Of a DNA stretch of 11,785 nucleotides, positions 1-4,544 are shown in pieces. The stretch is from contig CAKUFG010000043.1 of assembly GCA_934647235.1 (NCBI GenBank), positions 1 to 11,785 on the forward strand, read 5' to 3'. Both the position numbers and the translations under genes were made by a program. Positions within the stretch are counted from its first letter, which is position 1. The number at the start of each line of letters is the position of its first letter. The DNA comes from an uncultured Clostridia bacterium (GTDB lineage: Bacteria; Bacillota; Clostridia; Christensenellales; Aristaeellaceae). Under the pieces are notes generated by a model. It was not told where the DNA came from, did no database searches, and was given only the letters and a program-made list of their open reading frames with translations.

Positions 1-28
1 GCCGCAGGCTCACAAGAAAATGACGTGC

Positions 29-62
29 CCGATGAAAGTCTGCTTCAGCTGACTTTCATCGG
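29..62. repeat. Hairpin 1 of a three-hairpin cluster
   Basis: Perfect 12-bp inverted repeat with arms at 29-40 and 51-62 (CCGATGAAAGTC and its complement) around a 10-nt spacer. After a T-T mismatch, two further G-C pairs (42-43 with 48-49) close a TTCA tetraloop. No T tract follows on either strand, so it is not a simple intrinsic terminator. It may be a REP-like intergenic element or an RNA-stabilising structure at the 3' end of the minus-strand unit ending at 130. Its function is not known. Confidence 0.6.
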
Positions 63-93
63 CAGGCTGTCGAAAAGCCTTTTCGACAGTCTG
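63..93. repeat. Hairpin 2 of a three-hairpin cluster
   Basis: Perfect 11-bp inverted repeat, CTGTCGAAAAG at 67-77 against 79-89, around the single base 78. It extends outward through G66-T90 (wobble), G65-C91, A64-T92 and C63-G93 to about 15 bp. It starts one base after hairpin 1 ends, so the two would form adjacent stems in RNA from either strand. Confidence 0.6.
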
Positions 94-96
94 AAA

Positions 97-120
97 CCTC
101 CGGGATTTCCGGGGGCTTTT
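97..120. terminator. GC-rich hairpin 3, weak possible terminator
   Basis: Stem 97-103 against 109-115 (CCTCCGG with CCGGGGG, one G-T wobble) with loop GATTT. It is followed by CTTTT on the plus strand and by GGTTTC on the minus strand. It lies 15 nt beyond the stop codon of the minus-strand 59-aa gene and could end that transcript, but the U tract is poor in both directions. Confidence 0.35.
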
Positions 121-129
121 GCTGTGCAG

Positions 130-309
130 TCAGGCGTTTTCTTTATGCCTTTCCCTGGCTATATGCTCGCGCAGCAGCTGCTTGACCAAGCCCTGCTTGC
201 TGGGGACTGTCTGCAGGTATTCCAGCAGATCGGCGTCCGTATTATGATTCAGCCGCAGCGTGATCAGCGTAGTGTGCCTGGCTTTCCATTCGCTTTCTTT
301 GTTTGGCAT
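130..309 (-). CDS. Small RHH-like DNA-binding protein (59 aa)
   Basis: Encodes 59 aa starting at ATG 309; a TTG two codons upstream (315) is in frame but less likely. The pattern is a charged N-terminus, a short strand (TLITLRLN, about 14-21), the motif NTDADLLEYLQ (23-33), then a second helix (GLVKQLLREHIARE, about 40-53). This strand-helix-helix arrangement, and the NTDAD..E.L signature as I recall it from small clostridial proteins often found near mobile or regulatory loci, suggests a ribbon-helix-helix fold that binds DNA as a dimer. The ribosome binding site is an unusual run of seven G (317-323) 7 nt before the start. It follows the 43-aa gene by 58 nt on the same strand, so the two are probably co-transcribed. 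A plus-strand promoter overlaps its start codon, where an autoregulator could act. The family call is from pattern memory, not a search. Confidence 0.7.
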   Translation of the reverse strand: MPNKESEWKARHTTLITLRLNHNTDADLLEYLQTVPSKQGLVKQLLREHIARERHKENA

Positions 310-337
310 TGACAATCCCCCCCGACTGTGCTATGAT
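309..337 (+). promoter_or_regulatory. Strong sigma-A promoter, antisense to the 43-aa gene
   Basis: TTGACA (309-314), exactly 17 nt, then TATGAT (332-337) preceded by TGC, giving an extended -10. It matches the promoter at 1098-1126 in both hexamers, spacing and TGC extension. No convincing plus-strand gene follows. The transcript (start about 344) would run antisense through the 43-aa gene and its leader to the plus-oriented terminator at 661-700, giving an RNA of about 355 nt. A hydrophobic plus-strand frame (TTG 378 or ATG 390 to 584) exists but has a badly spaced ribosome binding site and mirrors the minus-strand gene. Confidence 0.55.
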
Positions 338-367
338 AGGGATGCGGAAGGCTTTACCTTAGGAGCC

Positions 368-499
368 TTAGCGCTTATTGAGCACTACGATGATGTCTGG
401 CATCGTGGTGCTTTCTTCGTTTTCCGACGTTCTTTCGATCTTGACAGTCATGGTAATCGTCTGCCGGATCGTGATCGTCTCCGTTTCTTTTGCACGCAT
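368..499 (-). CDS. Thr-rich small protein (43 aa), hypothetical
   Basis: A short gene on the minus strand: ATG at 499, TAA at 368-370, with a strong ribosome binding site GGGAGGTG about 8 nt upstream. I do not recognise the product. The first half alternates polar and hydrophobic residues in a beta-strand pattern (TETITIRQTITMTVKIE, residues 6-22). An acidic stretch follows (SENEES, 25-30), then a short hydrophobic strand DIIVVL (35-40) and a basic end (NKR). There is no signal peptide or transmembrane segment. Codon third positions are GC-rich, as in neighbouring genes. It leads a probable two-gene operon with the RHH-like gene at 130-309, from the promoter at 595-623. Its whole length is overlapped by a possible antisense transcript. 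It could be the partner of the RHH-like protein, as in small toxin-antitoxin pairs, but nothing in its sequence shows that. Confidence 0.6.
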   Translation of the reverse strand: MRAKETETITIRQTITMTVKIERTSENEESTTMPDIIVVLNKR

Positions 500-563
500 A
501 GGCTTTCACCTCCCTTCCTGCGCTGTCCGCGCGGTTGGTAACGTGTCAGCCTATCCGCATCCC

Positions 564-589
564 CGTGCTTTCGGTTTCCCTTGAGCACG
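564..589 (-). promoter_or_regulatory. 5'-leader hairpin of the 43-aa gene
   Basis: CGTGCT at 564-569 pairs with AGCACG at 584-589 around a 14-nt loop. The predicted transcription start of the minus-strand promoter is about 588, so this hairpin would sit at the extreme 5' end of an 88-nt leader. It could protect the RNA 5' end. No riboswitch class was recognised. Confidence 0.3.
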
Positions 590-594
590 TTTAT

Positions 595-623
595 AATATA
601 ACATGGGTATAGACCGTTTGCAA
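595..623 (-). promoter_or_regulatory. Promoter of the 43-aa/RHH-like unit
   Basis: Read on the minus strand: TTGCAA (623-618), 17 nt, TATATT (600-595). Further A/T-rich sequence (TATAAA) follows. It faces the 43-aa gene at 499 with no other start between. Confidence 0.45.
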
Positions 624-660
624 GCTGTAATCTGGCAAAATCCCATCTGGAAGCAGCCTG

Positions 661-700
661 AAACTCGCCCGAGCGGCATCCCCGCCCAGGCGAGTTTTTT
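661..700 (+). terminator. Intrinsic terminator, plus-oriented
   Basis: A 9-bp stem AAACTCGCC (661-669) with GGCGAGTTT (689-697), a nested inner hairpin (GCGG 673-676 with CCGC 682-685), and a run of six T (695-700) on the plus strand. It lies 13 nt past the stop of the minus-strand gene at 713, which it may also terminate, but in that direction only three U follow. The polarity fits an unseen plus-strand transcript, such as one from the promoter at 309-337. Confidence 0.65.
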
Positions 701-712
701 ATTATCCCCTCG

Positions 713-1039
713 TCAGCCCATGTCGATATCCACGCCCAGCTGGCCGCGCGTACCCTGCTGGGTGATGGTATAGGCGCGCGCCATCGGCGGGGCGGTATCG
801 CTGCGCGCGGCGGAGAAGGAAGCGTCCACGCGCTGCCCGGCCACGAAGCTAGAGCAGGCAATGCGCCTGCCATCGGCGGAGCGCAGCTGCGTGGCGTCAT
901 TGACCCGCAGAATCACGTTGTCCGTGCCGCCGTTTGCATTGACGTAGCTGATTTCTATATTGCACTGGCTCGCCCGGCGGCCAGGATTGCCCGTCACCGT
1001 GGCGTTGGTTACGGATTGTACGCCGTTATAATAGGCCAT
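713..1039 (-). CDS. Small beta-rich cytoplasmic protein (108 aa), hypothetical
   Basis: Encodes 108 aa from ATG 1039 behind a GGCGGTGA ribosome binding site. No signal peptide or membrane segment is present, so it should be cytoplasmic. The product is rich in short strands. Its second half (about residues 40-95) reads strand, threonine-containing turn (VNDATQLRSADGRRIACSS), FVAGQRVDASF, then SDTAPPMARAYTI. That order of a T-x-L...DG turn, a G-x-x-V strand and a closing PP-x-A-x-A-x-x-I strand resembles small OB-like/DUF3221- or DUF5666-type beta barrels. The similarity is from memory and weak. Two Cys (26 and 62) are present with no obvious metal motif. It stands alone, divergent from the HAD gene; no clear promoter was found in the 60 nt before it. 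Confidence 0.65.
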   Translation of the reverse strand: MAYYNGVQSVTNATVTGNPGRRASQCNIEISYVNANGGTDNVILRVNDATQLRSADGRRIACSSFVAGQRVDASFSAARSDTAPPMARAYTITQQGTRGQLGVDIDMG

Positions 1040-1097
1040 AAAAGGTTCACCGCCTTTCGCTTTATCCTATGCAGGCGCGCGCAAACAGGTGAAAACA

Positions 1098-1126
1098 TTG
1101 ACAGCGTTGCCTGAATTTGCTATGAT
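1098..1126 (+). promoter_or_regulatory. Sigma-A promoter of the HAD phosphatase gene
   Basis: TTGACA (1098-1103), 17 nt, TATGAT (1121-1126) preceded by TGC (extended -10). Expected start about 1133, giving a leader of about 30 nt to the ATG at 1165. Confidence 0.85.
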
Positions 1127-1164
1127 ATGGTTGGATAAATCGATGCAGACGGGAGGCCGCTGTG

Positions 1165-2046
1165 ATGGAAAAAATGCCGATTCTGGCGCTGATGTATGAT
1201 TTTGACCATACGCTTTCCCCGCGCGATATGCAGGAATACGCCTTCATTCCCGAGCTGAATATGGAATCGGACGATTTCTGGGCTCTGTGCCGCAGCGCTG
1301 GCAATCGCTACCGGATGGATCCCATCCTGGCATACATGTATGTGATGCTGCAGGAGGCCAGAAAGCGCGGCATGACCCTCACACGCGATACCTTCACCCA
1401 GCAGGGCGCGCATGTGGAATTGTTCGACGGCCTGGATACCTGGTTCAAGCGCGTCAACGATTACGGCGCGTCGCTGGGCTTTAAGGTGGAGCACTATGTG
1501 CTCTCCTCCGGTCAGAAGGAAATCATCGAGGGCACGCCCATCGCCGATCAGTTTAAAATGATCTACGCGGCGGAGTTTGTATACGACGATCATACCGGCG
1601 AGCCCGTGTGGCCCGCCATGGCGGTAAACTATACCAACAAAACCCAGTTCATCTACCGCATCAACAAGGGCGTGCTGGATGTGACGGACAACGAGCGCGT
1701 CAACGAGCACACCCCCCACGATATGCGCCGCGTGCCCTTTACCAATATGATCTACATCGGCGACGGCTCCACCGATGTGCCGTGCATGAAGCTGGTAGGC
1801 TCGCGCGGCGGACACGCCATCGCGGTGTATCAGGGCCGCCGCAACGCCACCGTCAACGATATGCTGATCCATGGCCGCGTGCACTTTGTCGCGCCCACCG
1901 ATTATACCCAGGGCAGCGAAATGGAAAACATCATCTTTGGTATCTTTGACAGCGTGGCCGCCGAAAGCCGCAACATTGCCCTGAACCGCCGCCAGCTGGA
2001 CGAGGCCCAGCGCATGCTGGAGATGGACGGCTACCGGCTGCGCTGA
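1165..2046 (+). CDS. HAD-superfamily phosphatase, SerB-like (293 aa)
   Basis: A soluble HAD phosphohydrolase that uses an aspartate nucleophile to cleave phosphate monoesters; its substrate is unknown. Visible motifs: motif I DFDHTLS (nucleophile D12, acid/base D14), motif II serine in VLSSG (S114/S115), motif III lysine K159 in TNKTQF, and motif IV GDGSTDVP (D200, D204) for Mg binding. The long insert between motifs I and II (about residues 20-105) is a C1-type cap as in phosphoserine phosphatases. The sequence strongly resembles a conserved clostridial family usually annotated as haloacid dehalogenase-like hydrolase. ATG 1165 is preferred over the adjacent GTG 1162 because GGGAGG (1151-1156) is then 8 nt away. 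It has its own promoter and no clear terminator before the next gene. All catalytic residues are present, so it should be active. Confidence 0.9.
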   Translation: MEKMPILALMYDFDHTLSPRDMQEYAFIPELNMESDDFWALCRSAGNRYRMDPILAYMYVMLQEARKRGMTLTRDTFTQQGAHVELFDGLDTWFKRVNDYGASLGFKVEHYVLSSGQKEIIEGTPIADQFKMIYAAEFVYDDHTGEPVWPAMAVNYTNKTQFIYRINKGVLDVTDNERVNEHTPHDMRRVPFTNMIYIGDGSTDVPCMKLVGSRGGHAIAVYQGRRNATVNDMLIHGRVHFVAPTDYTQGSEMENIIFGIFDSVAAESRNIALNRRQLDEAQRMLEMDGYRLR

Positions 2047-2053
2047 TATCGCT

Positions 2054-2113
2054 CAAGCGCCGCTTGAGTTGCCCCCGCAAGCGCCATTTGACCCCATTTC
2101 AAGCGCCGTTTGC
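2054..2113. promoter_or_regulatory. Three operator-like dyads upstream of the XRE regulator
   Basis: Three copies of a 14-nt element: CAAGCGCCGCTTGA (2054-2067), CAAGCGCCATTTGA (2078-2091) and CAAGCGCCGTTTGC (2100-2113), starting 24 and 22 nt apart. The first is a perfect dyad, CAAGCG-C-CGCTTG; the others keep the left arm intact and 4-5 of 6 bases in the right arm. The third ends at the base before the putative -35 at 2114. Spacing near two helical turns and dyad symmetry fit binding by a dimeric HTH protein, most simply the one encoded just downstream. The first copy could also act as a transcript-end hairpin for the HAD gene, but no T tract follows it. Confidence 0.5.
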
Positions 2114-2142
2114 TTGTTTTTCGCGGCTCTGTCCCCTATACT
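2114..2142 (+). promoter_or_regulatory. Probable promoter of the XRE regulator gene
   Basis: TTGTTT (2114-2119), 17 nt, TATACT (2137-2142). The expected start near 2149 gives a leader of about 23 nt with AAAGGAGG before ATG 2172. The -35 directly abuts the third dyad. Confidence 0.45.
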
Positions 2143-2171
2143 TGCGCCATCAAGCAAAGGAGGATCACCCC

Positions 2172-3437
2172 ATGGAAAACAACGTAAACGGCCTTTTCTA
2201 TCAGCAGGAGAGCAATATGTTTGATATGCGCAAAACAGGCGCGCGCATTTCGCAGCTGCGCCGTGCCGCCGGTCTCACCCAGGCCGAGCTGGCTGAAAAG
2301 CTGGGCATCAGCTATCAGGCTGTCAGCTCCTGGGAGCGCGGCAGCAACATGCCCGATATCGGAAAGCTGCTCGACCTTGCGCGCATCCTGAACACCACCG
2401 TGGATGCGCTGCTGAGCGCGCAGGAGCCCGCCGCGCCCGTACCTGAAAAGGAAGAAGCGCCGCAGGCTGCGCCGGCAACAATAGAAGAAACCAAAGAAGA
2501 AGCCGAACCCTCGCAGCCCGTGCCTGCGCAGGCCGATCCCGCACAGCCCGAAGCCGCGCGGCAGGCTCCGCCCTCCGTGTTTAATCAGGATTGGCTCAAT
2601 CAGCTGAACAAGCAGATGGAGCAGCTTCAGCAGCAGATGCAGGAGATGGAAAAGCTTCGCGCCGCCATGGCCACTATGCCCACCGTCCACATGATTCATT
2701 CTGCCGCCAAGGCCGCGCAGCCTGCCAGACCCGCCGCGCCCGCCCGGCCTGCAAGCGCATCCATCAATCAGGTGGTGGCTGCCATGATGAACCAGGCGCA
2801 GCTGGATCAGCTGGCTGCCCAGGCCGATCCCAATGAAAGCGAAGACCTGCTGACCAGCATTCTGCCGCACCTTTCCCAGGCCGCGCTGGACAATCTGGCC
2901 AGCCGCTGCGACCCCGACAGCAACGAAGAATTGCTGGAGAAGATGCTGCCCTTCCTGTCCCAGGATGCGCTGAACCAGCTGGCCAATCGCTGCGATCTCG
3001 ACAGCAACGAGGATTTGCTGGAGGAGATGCTGTCCTTCCTGTCCAAGGACGCGCTGAACCAGCTGGCTAACCGCTGCGATCCCGACAGCCACGAGGATCT
3101 GCTGCAGGAAATGCTGCCCTTCCTGTCCCAGGATACGCTGGAAGCACTGGCTGATCGCCTGGATCTCGACGACGATATTGAAATGCTGGCGGATCTTGCG
3201 CCCTTCCTGTCCCAGGAAACGCTGAACCGTCTGGCAGACCGCTGCGATCCCGAGGACAATGTGGAGGCGCTGGTCAGCCTGGCTCCCTTCCTGTCCGCCG
3301 ATTCGCTGTCTCGCCTGGTATCTCGCTGCAACCTTTCCGACCATGCCGAGGCGCTCTGCGCGCTGGCCCCCTTCCTGCCCCAGGATCAGCTGAACGCCCT
3401 GTTCACCCGCATCGCAGGGGGCCGGAAGCATGATTAA
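2172..3437 (+). CDS. XRE-family regulator with seven C-terminal 28-aa helical repeats (421 aa)
   Basis: Cytoplasmic DNA-binding protein. An XRE/Cro-type helix-turn-helix lies at about residues 20-82, with the typical GLTQAELAEKLGIS and SYQAVSSWERG (recognition helix) and the P-D-x-x-K-L-L-x-L-A motif. A Pro/Ala/Glu-rich linker follows (83-135), then a Gln-rich coiled coil (about 140-168, QLNKQMEQLQQQMQEMEKL) that may dimerise it, and an Ala/Pro linker (178-197). Residues 219-414 are seven 28-residue repeats, each two short helices around a P-F-L-S turn and ending in R-C in most copies. I recall related clostridial HTH proteins with similar APFLS repeats, but know of no function. The start at 2172 has AAAGGAGG 8 nt upstream; ATG 2217, which also has a GGAG before it and begins directly at the HTH, is an alternative. 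The dyads at 2054-2113 suggest autoregulation. The repeats probably sense a ligand or bind a partner (inference). Confidence 0.85.
   Translation: MENNVNGLFYQQESNMFDMRKTGARISQLRRAAGLTQAELAEKLGISYQAVSSWERGSNMPDIGKLLDLARILNTTVDALLSAQEPAAPVPEKEEAPQAAPATIEETKEEAEPSQPVPAQADPAQPEAARQAPPSVFNQDWLNQLNKQMEQLQQQMQEMEKLRAAMATMPTVHMIHSAAKAAQPARPAAPARPASASINQVVAAMMNQAQLDQLAAQADPNESEDLLTSILPHLSQAALDNLASRCDPDSNEELLEKMLPFLSQDALNQLANRCDLDSNEDLLEEMLSFLSKDALNQLANRCDPDSHEDLLQEMLPFLSQDTLEALADRLDLDDDIEMLADLAPFLSQETLNRLADRCDPEDNVEALVSLAPFLSADSLSRLVSRCNLSDHAEALCALAPFLPQDQLNALFTRIAGGRKHD
2826..3413 (+). repeat. Seven 84-bp coding repeats (28 aa each)
   Basis: Repeat units start at 2826, 2910, 2994, 3078, 3162, 3246 and 3330. 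Each begins with an Asp/Asn-led acidic stretch, then E-x-L, then (M/L)(L/A)PFLS, then a helix ending L-A-x-R-C. A partial unit precedes the first (residues 206-218). Units 2-4 are the most alike in DNA, suggesting recent duplication; units 5-7 are more diverged and share LAPFL. The ending Cys is present in units 1, 2, 3, 5 and 6 and replaced in 4 (Leu) and 7 (Ile). Confidence 0.9.
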
Positions 3438-3519
3438 GCTGCTGCCGCCTGATTTCTTTTTCTCCCGGCTGCTGATGCGGGATTTCTGCCCCTTTCCTGA
3501 TTTTGAGGATAAAATCTGC

Positions 3520-3548
3520 TTGCCATCCGCGCGCGAATGTGCCATAAT
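3520..3548 (+). promoter_or_regulatory. Promoter of the conserved 95-aa gene
   Basis: TTGCCA (3520-3525), 17 nt, CATAAT (3543-3548) preceded by TGC. The start of transcription should fall near 3555, after or on the ATG at 3554, which rules that upstream ATG out as the translation start. Confidence 0.7.
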
Positions 3549-3571
3549 AGCCGATGAACGGAGGGATGCGC

Positions 3572-3859
3572 ATGGCAGGACAACTGTGGGTTCGCGTAAT
3601 CCGCAAAAACAAGATCATCGAAAGCAGGACGGCCCCCTGCACCTATGAAACCTGGCAGCAGGCGCTGGATGATATCTGCCACGGGCTGGATATCAGCCGC
3701 CCGGTCATCCTGCCCCGGCACGAGCGCGACTGGGAGCAGTTTGGCCTGACGCACTTTTTGCCCGAGCATTTTCTGGAATCGGTGCACTTTGACAAGCTGG
3801 AGCTGCAATACATCGACCCGGACAAAAAGAAAAAAAGCAATTTCTACGCGGAGCTGTAA
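3572..3859 (+). CDS. Conserved clostridial protein of unknown function (95 aa)
   Basis: A small soluble protein without signal peptide or membrane segment. It starts with a strand pair (QLWVRVIRKNKIIESRTAP, about residues 4-22). Next is a helix (YETWQQALDDICHGLDI, 25-41), then R-P-V-I-L-P-R-H-E-R-D, a phrase F-G-L-T-H-F-L-P-E-H-F-L-E, a closing strand (KLELQYI) and a Lys-rich tail. I recall similar single-copy proteins across gut Clostridia, with the HER-D/E...FLPEHFLE signature conserved, all uncharacterised. ATG 3572 is chosen because GGAGGG (3560-3565) is 6 nt upstream; ATG 3554 precedes or coincides with the predicted transcript start and ATG 3566 abuts the Shine-Dalgarno. It is monocistronic, with its own promoter and terminator, so neighbours give no clue to function. 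Confidence 0.85.
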   Translation: MAGQLWVRVIRKNKIIESRTAPCTYETWQQALDDICHGLDISRPVILPRHERDWEQFGLTHFLPEHFLESVHFDKLELQYIDPDKKKKSNFYAEL

Positions 3860-3865
3860 CCTCTG

Positions 3866-3894
3866 CCGGCGGGGAGCTTTTCCCGCCGGTTTTT
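3866..3894 (+). terminator. Intrinsic terminator after the 95-aa gene
   Basis: An 8-bp GC-rich stem CCGGCGGG (3866-3873) with CCCGCCGG (3882-3889), then five T (3890-3894). It begins 7 nt after the stop codon. Confidence 0.9.
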
Positions 3895-3914
3895 GTGTGG
3901 GGAGAAGGAGAACG

Positions 3915-3988
3915 GGGGACGGAATGGACGGTACTTTCTTGCATCAAGAAGGAAACATCCCCCGTCCCCGTCCCGCCTTCCCTTTTTT
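3915..3988. repeat. Nested GGGGACGG-type palindrome ending in a T tract
   Basis: Outer arms GGGGACGG (3915-3922) and CCGTCCCC (3962-3969); inner hairpin TTCTTG (3936-3941) and CAAGAA (3945-3950) with a CAT loop; GGACGG at 3926-3931 competes for the same right arm. Six T follow at 3983-3988. The layout GGACGG...TTCTTG-CAT-CAAGAA...CCGTCC resembles, from memory, a dispersed palindromic repeat common between genes in Clostridia. It could also serve as a second terminator. Confidence 0.5.
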
Positions 3989-4047
3989 CTGCCGCCTGAC
4001 ACGATTTGCCGCGCCGCGCCGTCTATATGGATGAAAGGAGGAATTCC

Positions 4048-4542
4048 ATGCAATCCACCGCATCCCAGGAGCTGTGGCTGGAAAACGCCATGGCGCAATA
4101 TGAAACGCCGCTGCTGCGCCTGTGCTGCGCGCTGCTGGGCGACGCCGCGCTGGCGGAGGACGCCGTGCAGGATACCTTCATCCGCGCGTGGCGCGCGCTG
4201 CCGCACTTTCGCGGCGACAGCAGCGAGAAAACCTGGCTCACCCATATCGCCGTCAACGTCTGCCGCGATTTGCAGCGAAAAGGCTGGTTTCGCCACGAGG
4301 ATCGCCGCGTCTCCCTCGATACCCTGCCCGAGCCCGCCGTCTCCTGCACCGCGCAGCAGGACGCGCTTGCCCGCGCCGTGCTCTGCCTGCCCTTGCCCTG
4401 CCGGCAGGCTGTGCTGCTGCGCTATTACCAGCAGATGACCCTGCCCGAGGCCGCCCGGGCGCTTGGCATATCGCTGAGCACCATGAACCGGCGGCTGCGC
4501 CGAGCTGAAACGCTTCTAAAAAAAGAGTTGGAGGAGGGATAA
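4048..4542 (+). CDS. ECF-family RNA polymerase sigma factor (164 aa)
   Basis: Directs RNA polymerase to a small set of promoters in response to a surface signal, normally held inactive by the membrane protein encoded next to it. Region 2 is at about residues 18-75: LLRLCCALLGDAALAEDAVQDTFIRAWRAL holds the core-binding and -10 contact helices, and TWLTHIAVNVCRD ends it. Region 4 is at about 110-160: LPLPCRQAVLLRYYQQMTLPEAARALGISLSTMNRRLRRA, a helix-turn-helix for the -35 element, with STMNRRLRRA in place of the usual STVKSRLxRA. Length and two-domain layout are typical of ECF factors. Start at ATG 4048, with AAAGGAGG 7 nt upstream. No clear sigma-A promoter was found before it, so autoregulation through an ECF promoter is possible. 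The next gene starts 2 nt after its stop. Confidence 0.93.
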   Translation: MQSTASQELWLENAMAQYETPLLRLCCALLGDAALAEDAVQDTFIRAWRALPHFRGDSSEKTWLTHIAVNVCRDLQRKGWFRHEDRRVSLDTLPEPAVSCTAQQDALARAVLCLPLPCRQAVLLRYYQQMTLPEAARALGISLSTMNRRLRRAETLLKKELEEG

Positions 4543-4544
4543 TC

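Noticed and set aside
25..312. Plus-strand frame over the hairpin cluster
   Set aside because: No ribosome binding site; it runs through three hairpins and antisense to the RHH-like gene.
378..584. Hydrophobic plus-strand frame that could be a small membrane toxin
   Set aside because: Its hydrophobicity follows from being opposite a Thr/Glu-rich gene with a much better ribosome binding site. AGGAG is 12 nt from the TTG and 24 nt from the ATG. The antisense transcript idea is kept, the protein is not.
1062..1304. Minus-strand frame over the start of the HAD gene
   Set aside because: It is antisense to a strong promoter and the catalytic N-terminus of a conserved enzyme, with no ribosome binding site.
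2064..2171. N-terminal extension of the XRE regulator upstream of ATG 2172
   Set aside because: It would be encoded within the operator dyads and promoter, and ATG 2172 has AAAGGAGG at proper spacing.
2826..3413. Tandem 84-bp units considered as a CRISPR-like array or satellite
   Set aside because: Units are contiguous, lack spacers, stay in frame and vary at synonymous sites, so they are protein repeats.
2136..3545. Long minus-strand open frame across the XRE regulator gene
   Set aside because: It mirrors the plus-strand repeats, has no ribosome binding site and repeats only because the coding strand does.
3430..3648. Frame starting in the stop region of the XRE gene (ATG overlap)
   Set aside because: It runs through the promoter and into the well-supported 95-aa gene in another frame; its composition does not look like protein coding beyond the first residues.
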